This document shows, one piece after another, positions 42,823-52,034 of a stretch of 64,000 bases of DNA. Origin of the DNA: Curvibacter sp. PD_MW3 (lineage in GTDB: Bacteria > Pseudomonadota > Gammaproteobacteria > Burkholderiales > Burkholderiaceae_C); the NCBI GenBank assembly GCA_002633085.1, contig NSIV01000005.1, forward strand, positions 1 through 64,000. The letters run 5' to 3'. Below the pieces are notes generated by a model, which saw nothing but the letters and a program-made list of their open reading frames with translations, ran no database searches and was not told where the DNA came from. The translations under genes and the position numbers were made by a program. Each line of letters opens with the position of its first letter. The first letter of the stretch is position 1.

Positions 42823-43545
42823 CTAGACGCCAAGATAGCCCGATAGCTCGGGACTGTTGCTGACCTCCTCGGCGCTGCCATGCAGGACGACCTGGCCTTT
42901 TTGCAGTACGAAGGCACGGTTGGAACGTGCCAATACCTTGCGATAGTCCCGATCAACGATCAGCGTGGCAATGCCGCTGGCGCTGATCTCGCCGATCACG
43001 CGCCAGATCTCATTCACGATCAGAGGCGCCAAGCCTTCAGTGGCTTCATCCAGGATGATGAGATCAGGGTGTGTCATCAGTGCACGCCCGATCGACAACA
43101 TCTGTTGTTCCCCGCCGGAGAGCTGTGCACCCTGGTTGTTCAGACGTTCGCTGAGGCGCGGGAAGGTCTCAAGTACGCGTTCATAGGTCCAGTCGTTTCG
43201 CCCATCACGTCCGCTGCGAGCGGCCATGACCAGATTCTCGCGCACACTTAAGTTCGGAAAGATGCCGCGGCCTTCGGGAACGTAGGCCACACCCAGACGT
43301 GCCACGACATGTGGACGGGCGTGAGAGACGTCCTGACCGAAAAAGCTGATGTGGCCTTCGCGCTGCGTTACGTGGCCCAGCAAGGTGCGGATCAACGTAC
43401 TTTTGCCCATGCCATTTCGGCCCAACAGTCCGACCGTCTCTCCACGTTCGATGGCCAGGTCAACGCCGTGCAGCACGTGACTGGAGCCATACCAGGCATG
43501 GACACTGCGGGCTTCGAGGATCCGGTCGGTTGAGATGCTAGCCAT
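42823..43545 (-). CDS. ABC transporter ATP-binding protein, LivF type
   Basis: ATPase of 240 aa with Walker A GRNGMGKST, signature LSGGEQQMLSIGRAL and Walker B LIILDEATEGLAP, of the branched-chain amino acid/aromatic acid uptake group. The usual H-loop position reads LIVDRDYRKVL. I start at the ATG at 43545 with GGGAGGG 7 bases upstream, one base after the LivG stop; the open frame extends to 43581 without a better start. Last gene of a minus-strand operon that begins near 51944, so it probably helps import benzoate rather than leucine. Confidence 0.85.
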   Translation of the reverse strand: MASISTDRILEARSVHAWYGSSHVLHGVDLAIERGETVGLLGRNGMGKSTLIRTLLGHVTQREGHISFFGQDVSHARPHVVARLGVAYVPEGRGIFPNLSVRENLVMAARSGRDGRNDWTYERVLETFPRLSERLNNQGAQLSGGEQQMLSIGRALMTHPDLIILDEATEGLAPLIVNEIWRVIGEISASGIATLIVDRDYRKVLARSNRAFVLQKGQVVLHGSAEEVSNSPELSGYLGV

Positions 43546-43546
43546 G

Positions 43547-44302
43547 TCAGTGCCCTCCCCCCAGGTAGGCCGCCTGCACATCGACGTTATTCCTTACTTC
43601 ATCTGGCGTTCCGGAGGCCAGAACGCTGCCGTTGACCATGACCGTGATGCGGTCTGCAATGCGAAAGACTGCGTCCATGTCGTGTTCCACCAGCAGGATG
43701 GCGTGATCGTTCTTGAGCTCGGATAACAGAGCGAGCATGCGTTCGGTCTCCTCGGCACCCATGCCGGCCAACGGTTCGTCGAGCAGAAGAACCTGCGGTT
43801 GCGTGGCCAGACACATGGCGATCTCCAGTTGTCGTTTCTGTCCATGCGAGAGCAGGCCAGCCGGGCGTTCGAGCAGATCATTCAATCCGCTACGGGCCGC
43901 AGCCCCCAGAGCCGCAGCCATGCTGGCCGGGCAGTGCTGCGCATTGCGCCACCAAGCCCATGGTTTCTGCACCCTGGCTTGCGCCGACAGGCGGCAGTTT
44001 TCGAGCACGGTAAAACTCGGGTAGATGGTGTTACGTTGGTAGCTGCGCCCCAGGCCGGCACGCGCACGCCGAGGCTGCGACCAGGCGGTGGCGTCCTGCC
44101 CAAGCAGCTCGACCCGACCGTCCGACGCTTCGATTTCGCCGGAAAGAATGTTGATCAGCGTGGACTTTCCCGCGCCGTTGGTGCCGATAACGGCATGCAC
44201 GGCGCCTCGTTCAAACTCCAGCGACACGCGGTTGACGGCGACCAGACCACCCCAGCGGCGGGTGATGTCTGTGCAGCGCAGAAGTGGGGAGGACTGGCTC
44301 AT
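43547..44302 (-). CDS. ABC transporter ATP-binding protein, LivG type
   Basis: ATPase of 251 aa with Walker A GTNGAGKST, the LivG-type signature LSHGQKRQLEIAMCLA, Walker B LLLDEPLAGM and the switch VEHDMDAVF. It begins at an ATG overlapping the LivM stop (ATGA). With the LivF-type gene it forms the two different nucleotide-binding subunits of a hydrophobic-acid importer. In other bacteria such Liv-type systems adjoin benzoate catabolic genes. Confidence 0.86.
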   Translation of the reverse strand: MSQSSPLLRCTDITRRWGGLVAVNRVSLEFERGAVHAVIGTNGAGKSTLINILSGEIEASDGRVELLGQDATAWSQPRRARAGLGRSYQRNTIYPSFTVLENCRLSAQARVQKPWAWWRNAQHCPASMAAALGAAARSGLNDLLERPAGLLSHGQKRQLEIAMCLATQPQVLLLDEPLAGMGAEETERMLALLSELKNDHAILLVEHDMDAVFRIADRITVMVNGSVLASGTPDEVRNNVDVQAAYLGGGH

Positions 44303-45300
44303 GGCATTTCCTCCACGGCGGCGGCATTGTGCGTGGTGTTGCGACGGCCGGTGAGCCGCTCACGCACCTGGCCCGGAATGTCGACCAGTCCACGCGGGAG
44401 TAGCGCCACGCTCGCGATGATGGTCAAGCCCAAGCCAAGATGCCAGTGCTTGGCAAAGGCGCCGAACACAGCCTCCGACATGAAGAGCTCTTGCAGCAAC
44501 GCAAAGGCGAAGGCACCGATCAGTGCACCACGCAGATGGCCCAGGCCGCCGAAAATGATCATGATCAACACAGCGCCGGATTGGTGCCAGCCCAGCATTT
44601 CCGGGTTGACGAAGCCGTCCTTGACGGCGAACAGGAAGCCTGCCAAGCCAGCGATGCCGCCCGAGATCACGAAGGCGGCCAGCTTGTAGGGATAGGTCGA
44701 AAAGCCGGTGGCGCGCATGCGCTGCTCGTTGACGCGAATGCCCGCCAAGGCGCGGCCAAAGCGCGAGCGTAACAACAGCGCCAGAAAGCCGAAGGTCGTG
44801 GCCAGGCTGACCAGTGTGAAGCCATACAGCACCATCGGTCGGTCGAGGTCGAGCAATGATCCCAGTACTGGCTTGGCGTTGAGATAGATGCCATCCGTGC
44901 CACCACCCAGCGGTGTGTCGTGAATCACATAAAAAGCCATCTGCGCGAAGGCCAGCGTCACCATGATGAAGTACACACCCTTGGTGCGCAGTGACAGTGA
45001 GCCCATGAAGAGCGCATAAGCTGCGGCGATCAGCATGCTGGCGGGCAGGAGCCAGAGTAAGGAGGAGGTCTCATAGCCAGTTGAAAGCAACACCGTGGCA
45101 TAAGCGCCGATACCGAACAGCGCTGCCTGACCGAAGCAGACAAGACCCGTGCTGCCGACCAACAGCTCCAGGCTGAGGGCCAGGATGGCATAGATCATGA
45201 TCTTGGTGACGAGGTCGATGCCATAGCTGCCAGCCGCCAGCGGGAAGAGCGCTAACGTGGCAAAGGCGGTGATGACGAAGAGTAGTTTGAAGCGTTCCAT
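44299..45300 (-). CDS. ABC transporter permease, LivM type
   Basis: Membrane permease of 333 aa with about eight to ten hydrophobic helices, starting MERFKLLFVITAFATLALFP. Family features are LELLVGSTGLVCFGQAALFG and LNEQRMRATGFSTYPYK-type sequence (VNEQRMRATGFSTYPYK), then GLAGFLFAVKDGFVNPE and the GGLGHLRGALIGAF motif. I start at the ATG at 45300 (AGGA 6 bases upstream); the open frame continues to 45339 inside the upstream gene. Confidence 0.85.
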   Translation of the reverse strand: MERFKLLFVITAFATLALFPLAAGSYGIDLVTKIMIYAILALSLELLVGSTGLVCFGQAALFGIGAYATVLLSTGYETSSLLWLLPASMLIAAAYALFMGSLSLRTKGVYFIMVTLAFAQMAFYVIHDTPLGGGTDGIYLNAKPVLGSLLDLDRPMVLYGFTLVSLATTFGFLALLLRSRFGRALAGIRVNEQRMRATGFSTYPYKLAAFVISGGIAGLAGFLFAVKDGFVNPEMLGWHQSGAVLIMIIFGGLGHLRGALIGAFAFALLQELFMSEAVFGAFAKHWHLGLGLTIIASVALLPRGLVDIPGQVRERLTGRRNTTHNAAAVEEMP

Positions 45301-45316
45301 GTTGAATCCTGTAGCC

Positions 45317-46198
45317 TCATCCGGCCTTAAAGAGGCCATCGGGCTTCCAGAGCAGCACCAGTGCCATCAGTACATAGACCAGTACGCCTGCGGCCTGCGG
45401 AAACAGAACATTGCCGAAGGTGTCCACCAAGCCGATCAGCAGTGCCGCCAGCAGCGCGCCACGGATAGAGCCAATGCCGCCGATCACCACCACCACAAAG
45501 CAGATGATGAGCACGTGATTGCCCATGCCAGGGTAGACCGAAGAAACGGGGGCAGACACCATCCCGGCTAATGCCGCCAGGGCTACGCCGGCAGCGAACA
45601 CCACACGGTAGAGAAACTTGATGTCGATGCCCAGCGACTGCACCATTTCACGGTTGCTGGCACCAGCACGGATCATCATGCCCAGCCGCGTACGGCTGAA
45701 AACAAAGTACAGACCTAGCGCCAACACAAGACAGACCCCCGAGATAAAGAGCCGGTAGACCGGGTAGGTCATGACGTCCCCCAGGGCAAAGCTTCCGGTC
45801 AGCCAAGCCGGCGGGTCGACGCCATGCACGTCATCGCCCACCAGCAGGCTACGCGCCTCCTCGAAAATCAAGATCAGACCGTAGGTCATCAGCACTTGCT
45901 GCAGGTGTTCCCTCTCGTACAGGAAGCTGAAGAAAGCCCACTCGAGCACGTACCCCAGCAGCACGGCCAGCACTGTGCCGGCCAGCATTGTGGCGAAGAA
46001 CCCACCGCCAAACGTGGCGGCCACGACTGGCGCCAACGCGAACGACATATAGGCACCAATCATGTAGAAGCTGCCGTGTGCCAGGTTGATGACACCCATG
46101 ATGCCGAAGATCAATGTCAGCCCGGAGGCGACAAGAAACAGTAACAGCCCGTATTGCAGGGCGTTCAAGCATTGGATGAGTAACGTCGTGAGATCCAT
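45317..46198 (-). CDS. ABC transporter permease, LivH type
   Basis: Membrane permease of 293 aa with about eight helices, starting QCLNALQYGLLLFLVASGLT, with the family segments LIFGIMGVINLAHGSFYMIG and VVVIGGIGSIRGALLAALLI. Partner of the LivM-type permease. It lies 98 bases after the binding-protein gene; that gap contains a hairpin (46241-46269), which may lower permease expression compared with the binding protein. Confidence 0.87.
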   Translation of the reverse strand: MDLTTLLIQCLNALQYGLLLFLVASGLTLIFGIMGVINLAHGSFYMIGAYMSFALAPVVAATFGGGFFATMLAGTVLAVLLGYVLEWAFFSFLYEREHLQQVLMTYGLILIFEEARSLLVGDDVHGVDPPAWLTGSFALGDVMTYPVYRLFISGVCLVLALGLYFVFSRTRLGMMIRAGASNREMVQSLGIDIKFLYRVVFAAGVALAALAGMVSAPVSSVYPGMGNHVLIICFVVVVIGGIGSIRGALLAALLIGLVDTFGNVLFPQAAGVLVYVLMALVLLWKPDGLFKAG

Positions 46199-46240
46199 CG
46201 TGGGGCAGTCGTTTGGTCGCGTGGATTGCGCGGTGGTCCT

Positions 46241-46269
46241 CCCGATCCCAGGCCTGGCCTGAGATCGGG
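46241..46269 (-). terminator. Hairpin between binding protein and permease genes
   Basis: CCCGATC and GATCGGG form a 7-bp stem, extended after one mismatch by CAGG/CCTG, with a 5-base loop. It lies in the minus-strand gap between the binding-protein and LivH genes. There is no U-run, so it could be a processing or stabilising hairpin. Confidence 0.4.
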
Positions 46270-46296
46270 GCGTCTGGCTAGCGAGGCGCTTCTCGC

Positions 46297-47463
46297 TTAC
46301 ATCTTGCAGCCGCGGCCAGGGTCGGCCAATGCCTTGGTGGCTACGCCGGCGAACGTGTTCTCCTTGCCGGTGACCTGACGCAGATAGATGTCCTGCACAG
46401 GATTGTGGGACTTGGAAATGGTGAAGGTGCCACGCGGGCTGTCGATCCGTGCCTTCTCAAGCGCAGCGGCAAATTCCGCTTTTTTGCTTACGTCACCTTT
46501 GACCGCATTCAGACCGATGCCCAGCATCTGCGCTGCATCGTAGCCCTGCACAGCGTAGACATCAGGCTGCAATTTGTAGCTTTTGGCGTAGGCCAGGCGG
46601 AAATCCCTGTCGCGTTTGGTTTCCAGGTTGTCGGCATAGTGAAGGGTCGTACTCAGGCCTTCGGCCGCAGCCCCCTGAGCTTCCAGCGTGCCATCAGTCA
46701 AGAAGCCGGCGCCATACAACGGGATGCTCTTCTTCAGGCCAGACGCGGCGTAGTCCTTGACGAATTTCACGGCACCGGCACCGGCGAAGAAGGTGTAAAC
46801 CGCATCCGGTTTGGTGGCAGCGATCTCGGTCAGCAATGCCTGAAACTCTTCGTTCGGGAACGGCAACGTGAGTTGCTTGACGACCTTACCGCCAGCCTTC
46901 TCGAAGGCTTCTTTGAATCCTCCGACGGATTCCTCGCCTGCAGCATATTTCCAGGTGATGGTGACGGCCGTCTTGTGGCCTTTCTTGGCTGCGACATCGC
47001 CCATGGCGTAGGCGGACTGCCACATCGTGAAGGAACTGCGGAAGATGTTGGGCGCACACATCGCACCTGTAATGGCACCAGCACCGGCGTTGGGCACAAT
47101 CAGAAGGGTGCCGCTGTCCTTGGCAGCCTTGGCCATGGCCATGGCCACGCCGGAGTGCACAGTACCGATCAAGACATCCACCTGATCTCGCTTGATCAGC
47201 TTGTTGACGTTGTCGGTCGCCTTTGGCGGGGAGGATTCGTCATCGACCTTGAAGTACTCGAGCTCACGGCCGCCGAGCTTGCCGCCCTGCTCGGCGACAT
47301 AAAGACGGAAGCCGTTTTCGATGGCATTTCCTAGCGCCGCGTACGTGCCGGTGTAGGGAAGCATGAGCCCTACTTTGAGCTTGGGCGCCGGCTGAGCCAG
47401 CGCCAACGGTACAGCCAGGGAAGTCGCGGTCAGAGCCAGGATGGTACGACGTAGCAGTTTCAC
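46297..47463 (-). CDS. ABC transporter substrate-binding protein (LivK/aromatic-acid type)
   Basis: Type 1 periplasmic binding protein of 388 aa. The signal peptide (LLRRTILALTATSLAVPLAL, cleavage near ALAQP) is followed by LKVGLMLPYTGTYAALGNAI. It also has VLIGTVHSGVAMAMAKAAKD and VTITWKYAAGEESVGGFKEA. This subclass often binds benzoate or related aromatic acids. The start is GTG at 47463, overlapping the hydrolase stop (GTGA), with AAGGAG 7 bases upstream. Confidence 0.86.
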   Translation of the reverse strand: MKLLRRTILALTATSLAVPLALAQPAPKLKVGLMLPYTGTYAALGNAIENGFRLYVAEQGGKLGGRELEYFKVDDESSPPKATDNVNKLIKRDQVDVLIGTVHSGVAMAMAKAAKDSGTLLIVPNAGAGAITGAMCAPNIFRSSFTMWQSAYAMGDVAAKKGHKTAVTITWKYAAGEESVGGFKEAFEKAGGKVVKQLTLPFPNEEFQALLTEIAATKPDAVYTFFAGAGAVKFVKDYAASGLKKSIPLYGAGFLTDGTLEAQGAAAEGLSTTLHYADNLETKRDRDFRLAYAKSYKLQPDVYAVQGYDAAQMLGIGLNAVKGDVSKKAEFAAALEKARIDSPRGTFTISKSHNPVQDIYLRQVTGKENTFAGVATKALADPGRGCKM

Positions 47464-48278
47464 GGTTTGTCTCCTTTTGTATGCCGTTCAATGAAATCGG
47501 TTACCGCTGAGATCAGTGGGCCGGGCTGATCGCGATGCGGGGAATGACCGCAGGCGGACAGTTCGAGAAGTTCGGTTTGAGGCAGACGACGGGCAATTCC
47601 ACGGATCTGCTCCATCGTTCCATATTGGTCATCGTGACCTTGTACTGCCAGTACGGGGCAGTCGATGGATGTGATTTCGCTTTCGATCGACCAATTGCGA
47701 AAGGCCGGGTTAAGCCATATCTCATTCCAACCCCAGAAGGCGGAGTCAGGATCATCGTGGTAGCGAGAAAGACGTTCGCGTAAGTCGGTCCTCACATAGG
47801 CATCTCGTGCCTTCTCGATACTTGATACAGAGATGTCTTCCACCAAAATGTGCGGCGCCAGCACGGTGACGCCAGCGACCTGCTGTGGATGCTGTGCGGC
47901 GAACAAGAGGGCGATAGAGCCACCGTCGCTATGGCCAAAAAGCCAGATGGGCTCTTGCTGTGCATCGTGCTCAAGCGCTTCAAGCAATGCGGGAAGAACT
48001 TCATGCGCCTGGCGATGCATGAAGTCCACATCCCAGGTTTCAGCGGCCAAGCGTGGTGTAGAGCGGCCATAGCCGGGACGAGAGTACAGCAAGCCTCGGC
48101 AGCCGGCGGCATCGCACAGACGCTCCGGAAAATCGCGCCACATGGAGAGCGAGCCCAGACCTTCATGCAGAAAGACGAGCAATGGCGCACTACTGCGCGC
48201 CGGTGCGATCCATTGGTATTCGATGCGTGTAGGCCGACCCGCCCACACGATTTCTGCGAAGCTCGCCGTGTCATTCAT
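47460..48278 (-). CDS. Alpha/beta hydrolase
   Basis: Alpha/beta-fold hydrolase of 272 aa. The oxyanion region reads VFLHEGLGSLSMWRDFP, the nucleophile elbow is FGHSDGGSIALL (Ser in GHSDGG), and the acid/His residues are suggested in GHDDQYGT and ACGHSPHRDQPG. Such genes recur in box clusters, possibly as thioesterases or to handle ester intermediates, but the substrate is unknown. Both ends overlap the neighbours (ATGA and GTGA). Confidence 0.82.
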   Translation of the reverse strand: MNDTASFAEIVWAGRPTRIEYQWIAPARSSAPLLVFLHEGLGSLSMWRDFPERLCDAAGCRGLLYSRPGYGRSTPRLAAETWDVDFMHRQAHEVLPALLEALEHDAQQEPIWLFGHSDGGSIALLFAAQHPQQVAGVTVLAPHILVEDISVSSIEKARDAYVRTDLRERLSRYHDDPDSAFWGWNEIWLNPAFRNWSIESEITSIDCPVLAVQGHDDQYGTMEQIRGIARRLPQTELLELSACGHSPHRDQPGPLISAVTDFIERHTKGDKP

Positions 48279-49885
48279 GGCGAGGCCACTTCACGTTCGC
48301 GTAATTTGAAGCGCTGGATCTTGCCGGTGGCAGTCTTGGGAAGTTCGGCGATGAATTCGATCTGGCGCGGGTACTTGTACGGAGCCAATCTGTCCTTCAC
48401 AAAGGCCTTGAGATCCTCCTCGCTGGCCTGCGTGCCATCCTTGAGCACGACGAAGGCCTTGGTCTTGGTCAGTCCATCGATATCGGTGACGCCAATGACG
48501 GCAGCCTCCAGCACGTTTGGATGCTGGACCAGCGTAGCCTCAACCTCAAAGGGCGACACGTATATCCCGCTGACTTTGAGCATGTCGTCGCTGCGGCCGG
48601 AGTAGGTGAAAGTGCCATCCGCATTGCGCACGTATTTGTCGCCGCTTTTGGTCCAGCCACCCTGGAACGTCTCTCGTGTCTTGGTCCGGTTACCCCAGTA
48701 CATCATGGCACTTGATGGGCCATGAATGTAAAGATCTCCCGGTTCGCCGTCGGGTACTGGTTGACCATCCTCTCCGCGTAATTCGATCTCATAGCCGGGC
48801 ACAGGCCAGCCGGTGGTGCCGTAGCGAACCTGATCCGGACGATTGGACAGGAAAATGTGCAGCATTTCTGTTGAGCCAATGCCGTCGACAATGTCGACCC
48901 CGAAATGCCGTTTGAAGCGTTCACCCAGCTCAGCTGGCAGGGCTTCGCCAGCAGAAGAAACCAGTCGTAAAGCAACATCGCTACGCGCCGGCAATTGCGG
49001 ATGCGCAAGCATGCCGGCAAAACCCGTGGGTGCGCCGAAGAAGACAGTGGGCTTGACCGGTGCCGATTCTTTTGCATCCGTCACGCCGCCAGCCTTTCCG
49101 AGCCAGCGGCGGAAGGTGGCGTCTGGCGTCGGCCGCTCGGCCATCAGTAGCACGGTGGCGCCCACACTCATGGGGAAGGTCAGGGCATTGCCTAATCCAT
49201 AGGCAAAGAACAGCTTGGCGGCCGAAAAACAGAGGTCTGACTCTTGCAGACTTAGAACAGCCTTGCCGTAGAGCTCGGCGGTCCAGTAGGGATTGGCATG
49301 CGAGTGCACGGTGCCCTTGGGTCGGCCTGTCGAGCCTGAGGAGTAAAGCCAAAAGCCGGGGTCATCCGGACTGGTGGCGGCTGGATGGGGTGCTGGCGTC
49401 TGACTCTGCAGGAACGCTTCGAACTCAACTTCGGCCGGGTGAAGCGGTGCCACCGGGTGCGAGACGATTACCTTTTGAACCTCATGATCGCATTTGGTCA
49501 TGGCCGCTGTCAGCGTCGGCAGCAAGGCACCGGACACGAGTACGGCCTGTGCACGTGAATGCTCAAGCATGTAGGCGTAGTCGTCAGCGGTCAGCAGGGT
49601 GTTCACGGCCACCGGTACGATGCCGGCATACATCGCACCGAGAAAGCTCACTGGCCAGTCGTTGCAGTCGTGCATCAACAACAATACTCGCTCCTCGCGC
49701 TTGATATGCAGTGCACGCAGGCCAGCGGCCATACGTCGCACGCGTTCGTCCAACTGACCATAGCTGAGTGAACCCTGATCATCGATGAAGGCGGTCTTGC
49801 TGGCACGTTGTGCGTTACAAACAAGAAGATGCTGGGTGAAATTGAAGCGTTCACCAAGGGAGGGGATTTGTGTCGTGGTGGTCAT
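48275..49885 (-). CDS. bclA: Benzoate-CoA ligase
   Basis: AMP-forming ligase of 536 aa. AMP-binding loop WLYSSGSTGRPKGTVHSH, substrate-side segment CFSAAKLFFAYGLGNALTFP and the SSAGEALPAELGERF and GSTEMLHIFLSN blocks are characteristic of benzoate-CoA ligases, and the C-terminal catalytic lysine is in LPKTATGKIQRFKLRE. It makes benzoyl-CoA, the substrate of BoxAB. AGGAAGAG precedes the ATG. It lies between boxD and the hydrolase on the minus strand. Some 2-aminobenzoate-CoA ligases are similar, but the box genes support benzoate. Confidence 0.91.
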   Translation of the reverse strand: MTTTTQIPSLGERFNFTQHLLVCNAQRASKTAFIDDQGSLSYGQLDERVRRMAAGLRALHIKREERVLLLMHDCNDWPVSFLGAMYAGIVPVAVNTLLTADDYAYMLEHSRAQAVLVSGALLPTLTAAMTKCDHEVQKVIVSHPVAPLHPAEVEFEAFLQSQTPAPHPAATSPDDPGFWLYSSGSTGRPKGTVHSHANPYWTAELYGKAVLSLQESDLCFSAAKLFFAYGLGNALTFPMSVGATVLLMAERPTPDATFRRWLGKAGGVTDAKESAPVKPTVFFGAPTGFAGMLAHPQLPARSDVALRLVSSAGEALPAELGERFKRHFGVDIVDGIGSTEMLHIFLSNRPDQVRYGTTGWPVPGYEIELRGEDGQPVPDGEPGDLYIHGPSSAMMYWGNRTKTRETFQGGWTKSGDKYVRNADGTFTYSGRSDDMLKVSGIYVSPFEVEATLVQHPNVLEAAVIGVTDIDGLTKTKAFVVLKDGTQASEEDLKAFVKDRLAPYKYPRQIEFIAELPKTATGKIQRFKLREREVASP

Positions 49886-49895
49886 GGAACTCTTC

Positions 49896-51440
49896 CTACT
49901 GCAGCGTGGCGAGGACGGCGGTGCTGGCTTGTACAGCGCTGCGACGGTGATAGAAATTCAGCGCGCGTGAACCGCCCAGTTCCTCGCCGCCACCGGCGCG
50001 TCCAGGCCCGCCGTGCAGTGACTGCGGCATGACGTTGCCGTGACCGGTGTGCAACTGCGCCACATCAGGCGAGATGACATGCACCCGACCGTGACTGTCG
50101 GCCAGTTCCGTTGCAGCGGTGGCCAAGGCGCTTACATCGCTGCCATATAACGAAGCAACCAGCGAACCTTCACCACGGCGCACCAGATTCAAAGCCTGTT
50201 TTGCATCACGGTAGGGCAGCAGAGTTGCGACTGGGCCGAAGACTTCGGTCTGGTGTAGCTGAGGCGTCTCGGATTGACGCGTGCCCAGTAAAGTGGGGCC
50301 CATGCAGCAGGCGATGGCTGGATCAATGTCGATCATTGAGGTATTGGCACCGTCATAAAGGACGTCGGCATAGGATTTCAACAGCGTCAGACCCTCGCGT
50401 ACGCTGACCAACTGCGCGCGGCTGACCAGTGAACCCATGCGAACCGTTTCGTTGCGTGGATCGCCGACGGTGGTTTTTGCCAGTCTGGCGGCGACGGCTT
50501 GGGCAGTGGCGTCGTACAGTGACTCGGGTACAAAGATGCGGCGGATCGCCGTGCATTTCTGGCCGGACTTGACGGTCATCTCACGCACGACCTCGCGCAC
50601 CAGCAGATCAAAAGCCGGGCTGTCGATGGCTTCGCCTGGTAGCAGCAGCGCGGAGTTGACGCTGTCCGCTTCAATATTGACGCGTACCGAGCGTTGGGCC
50701 ACCGCGTCATGCGAGCGGATTCTGCTTGCCGTATCGGCTGATCCGGTGAAGGACACCACGTCGAAGGGCTGCAGGGCATCCAGCAGTCCAGCCGGACTGC
50801 CGCAGACGACTGACAGCGCTCCGGCGGGAAAGATGCCGGCATCAACCACGTCTTTCACCATGCGCTGGGTCAGCCAAGCGGTGGCGGTAGCGGGCTTCAC
50901 GATCACTGGCACGCCCGAGAGCAGTGCTGGAGCGGATTTTTCCCACAGACCCCAGGCCGGGAAGTTGAAGGCGTTGATGAACAAGGCCACGCCACGAGTG
51001 GGCACCAACACGTGTTGCGACTGGAACAAAGGCTCCTTGCCTAGTCGGGCTGCGTCACCGTCGAGCAGGAATCGGCGGTCTCCCAGCGTCTCTCCGAGCT
51101 TGGCATAAGTGCCCAGGGTGAAGATGCCGCCATCGATGTCGACTGCTGAGTCGTTTTTCACCGTGCCGCTGTTGGCGGTGGCGATCTCGTAATAGGCGTC
51201 GCGGTTCGCCTGCAGCACCTTGACGGCGGCTGCCAGCATGGCGCCGCGCTCGCGGTAGGTTAGGGCACGCAGGGCAGCTCCACCTTGGGTTCGGGCGAAT
51301 GCAAAGCCGGCGGTCAGGTCGAGTCCGCGAGCATCCACTCGGACAAGTTCGTTACCCCGTACCGGGTCGAATAGCGGCGTTCCGGGGCCGCTGCCGTCTT
51401 GCCATTTGCCACCGAGATGATTGGAGAGAAGAGGCGTCAT
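49896..51440 (-). CDS. boxD: 3,4-dehydroadipyl-CoA semialdehyde dehydrogenase
   Basis: Aldehyde dehydrogenase of 514 aa in the PaaZ/BoxD branch. It oxidises the ring-opened semialdehyde made by BoxC to 3,4-dehydroadipyl-CoA, using NADP+. The general base is Glu258 (VNIEADSVN) and the nucleophile Cys296 (KSGQKCTAIRR). It also has FINAFNFPAWGLWEKSAPAL and the C-terminal PQSLHGGPGRAGGGEELGG. No clear ribosome site precedes the ATG. It is 11 bases before bclA. Confidence 0.92.
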   Translation of the reverse strand: MTPLLSNHLGGKWQDGSGPGTPLFDPVRGNELVRVDARGLDLTAGFAFARTQGGAALRALTYRERGAMLAAAVKVLQANRDAYYEIATANSGTVKNDSAVDIDGGIFTLGTYAKLGETLGDRRFLLDGDAARLGKEPLFQSQHVLVPTRGVALFINAFNFPAWGLWEKSAPALLSGVPVIVKPATATAWLTQRMVKDVVDAGIFPAGALSVVCGSPAGLLDALQPFDVVSFTGSADTASRIRSHDAVAQRSVRVNIEADSVNSALLLPGEAIDSPAFDLLVREVVREMTVKSGQKCTAIRRIFVPESLYDATAQAVAARLAKTTVGDPRNETVRMGSLVSRAQLVSVREGLTLLKSYADVLYDGANTSMIDIDPAIACCMGPTLLGTRQSETPQLHQTEVFGPVATLLPYRDAKQALNLVRRGEGSLVASLYGSDVSALATAATELADSHGRVHVISPDVAQLHTGHGNVMPQSLHGGPGRAGGGEELGGSRALNFYHRRSAVQASTAVLATLQ

Positions 51441-51476
51441 TTGGATAGATAGAGAGATCGGTGCTGGGTCGGTGCT

Positions 51477-51944
51477 TCAGACACGCGTGAATTCAATGCG
51501 GCCTTCGGGCAGCAGATACAAAACGAGGGCTCGGCCATCGCTCACGGTCGGACAGTGGGCGCTGCCAGGGGGGCAGACCAGCCAGCCGGCAGACTGGCCG
51601 TCGAAACGGGCGTCACCCTCAATGGGCATGATCAGGTCGATCTCACCATTGGGATGCGTGTGGTGTGGGCCCGCGACGTTTTTCATGTCGACCACATCGA
51701 CCGAGTAGCCGTGCAGTTCGGGCGTCGGCTTGAAGATACGGCCGTAGCGCAGGCCACCACCTTCGCGCTCGCACAACCAGCCTTCAGCCACGCCGGTCTG
51801 GCAAGCTGTCTTGAGGGTTTGGTAGAGCGGACTTTGTGGGCCGAATTCTGTATTCAACCAGCGATCCAGTTCTGCATCCAATGGCCGCCCTTGAAGTTGG
51901 GCAGTCAGTCCTGCGAGGGTTTCCTTAAATTGCTCAGGGGTCAC
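51477..51944 (-). CDS. DUF4863-family protein, cupin-like, box-associated
   Basis: Protein of about 155 aa. The segment GWLCEREGGGLRYGRIFKPT, the SVDVVDMKNVAGPHHTHPNG stretch with metal-type histidines, and the cupin-like LVCPPGSAHCPTV are typical of DUF4863, a family often found next to box genes. Its role is unknown, perhaps a small-molecule binding or isomerase function. I start at the GTG at 51944, where GGAG lies 8 bases upstream and the conserved part begins; a TTG at 51989 would add 15 residues. Confidence 0.75.
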   Translation of the reverse strand: MTPEQFKETLAGLTAQLQGRPLDAELDRWLNTEFGPQSPLYQTLKTACQTGVAEGWLCEREGGGLRYGRIFKPTPELHGYSVDVVDMKNVAGPHHTHPNGEIDLIMPIEGDARFDGQSAGWLVCPPGSAHCPTVSDGRALVLYLLPEGRIEFTRV

Positions 51945-51992
51945 GTTTTCGGCTCCGTCCTTGCGTTGGGCGCTTGCTTTCGATGTCAATAT

Positions 51993-52004
51993 GAATTATT
52001 GTGC
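51993..52004. promoter_or_regulatory. Weak BoxR-type half site
   Basis: GAATTATTGTGC matches the GCATTATTTTGC element found around the boxC promoter in 10 of 12 positions. It lies in the divergent gap between the DUF4863 gene and boxR, where BoxR might act on its own gene and the minus-strand operon. Confidence 0.4.
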
Positions 52005-52034
52005 GTGCATGAACAGTAAGGACTCCAGTTCACC

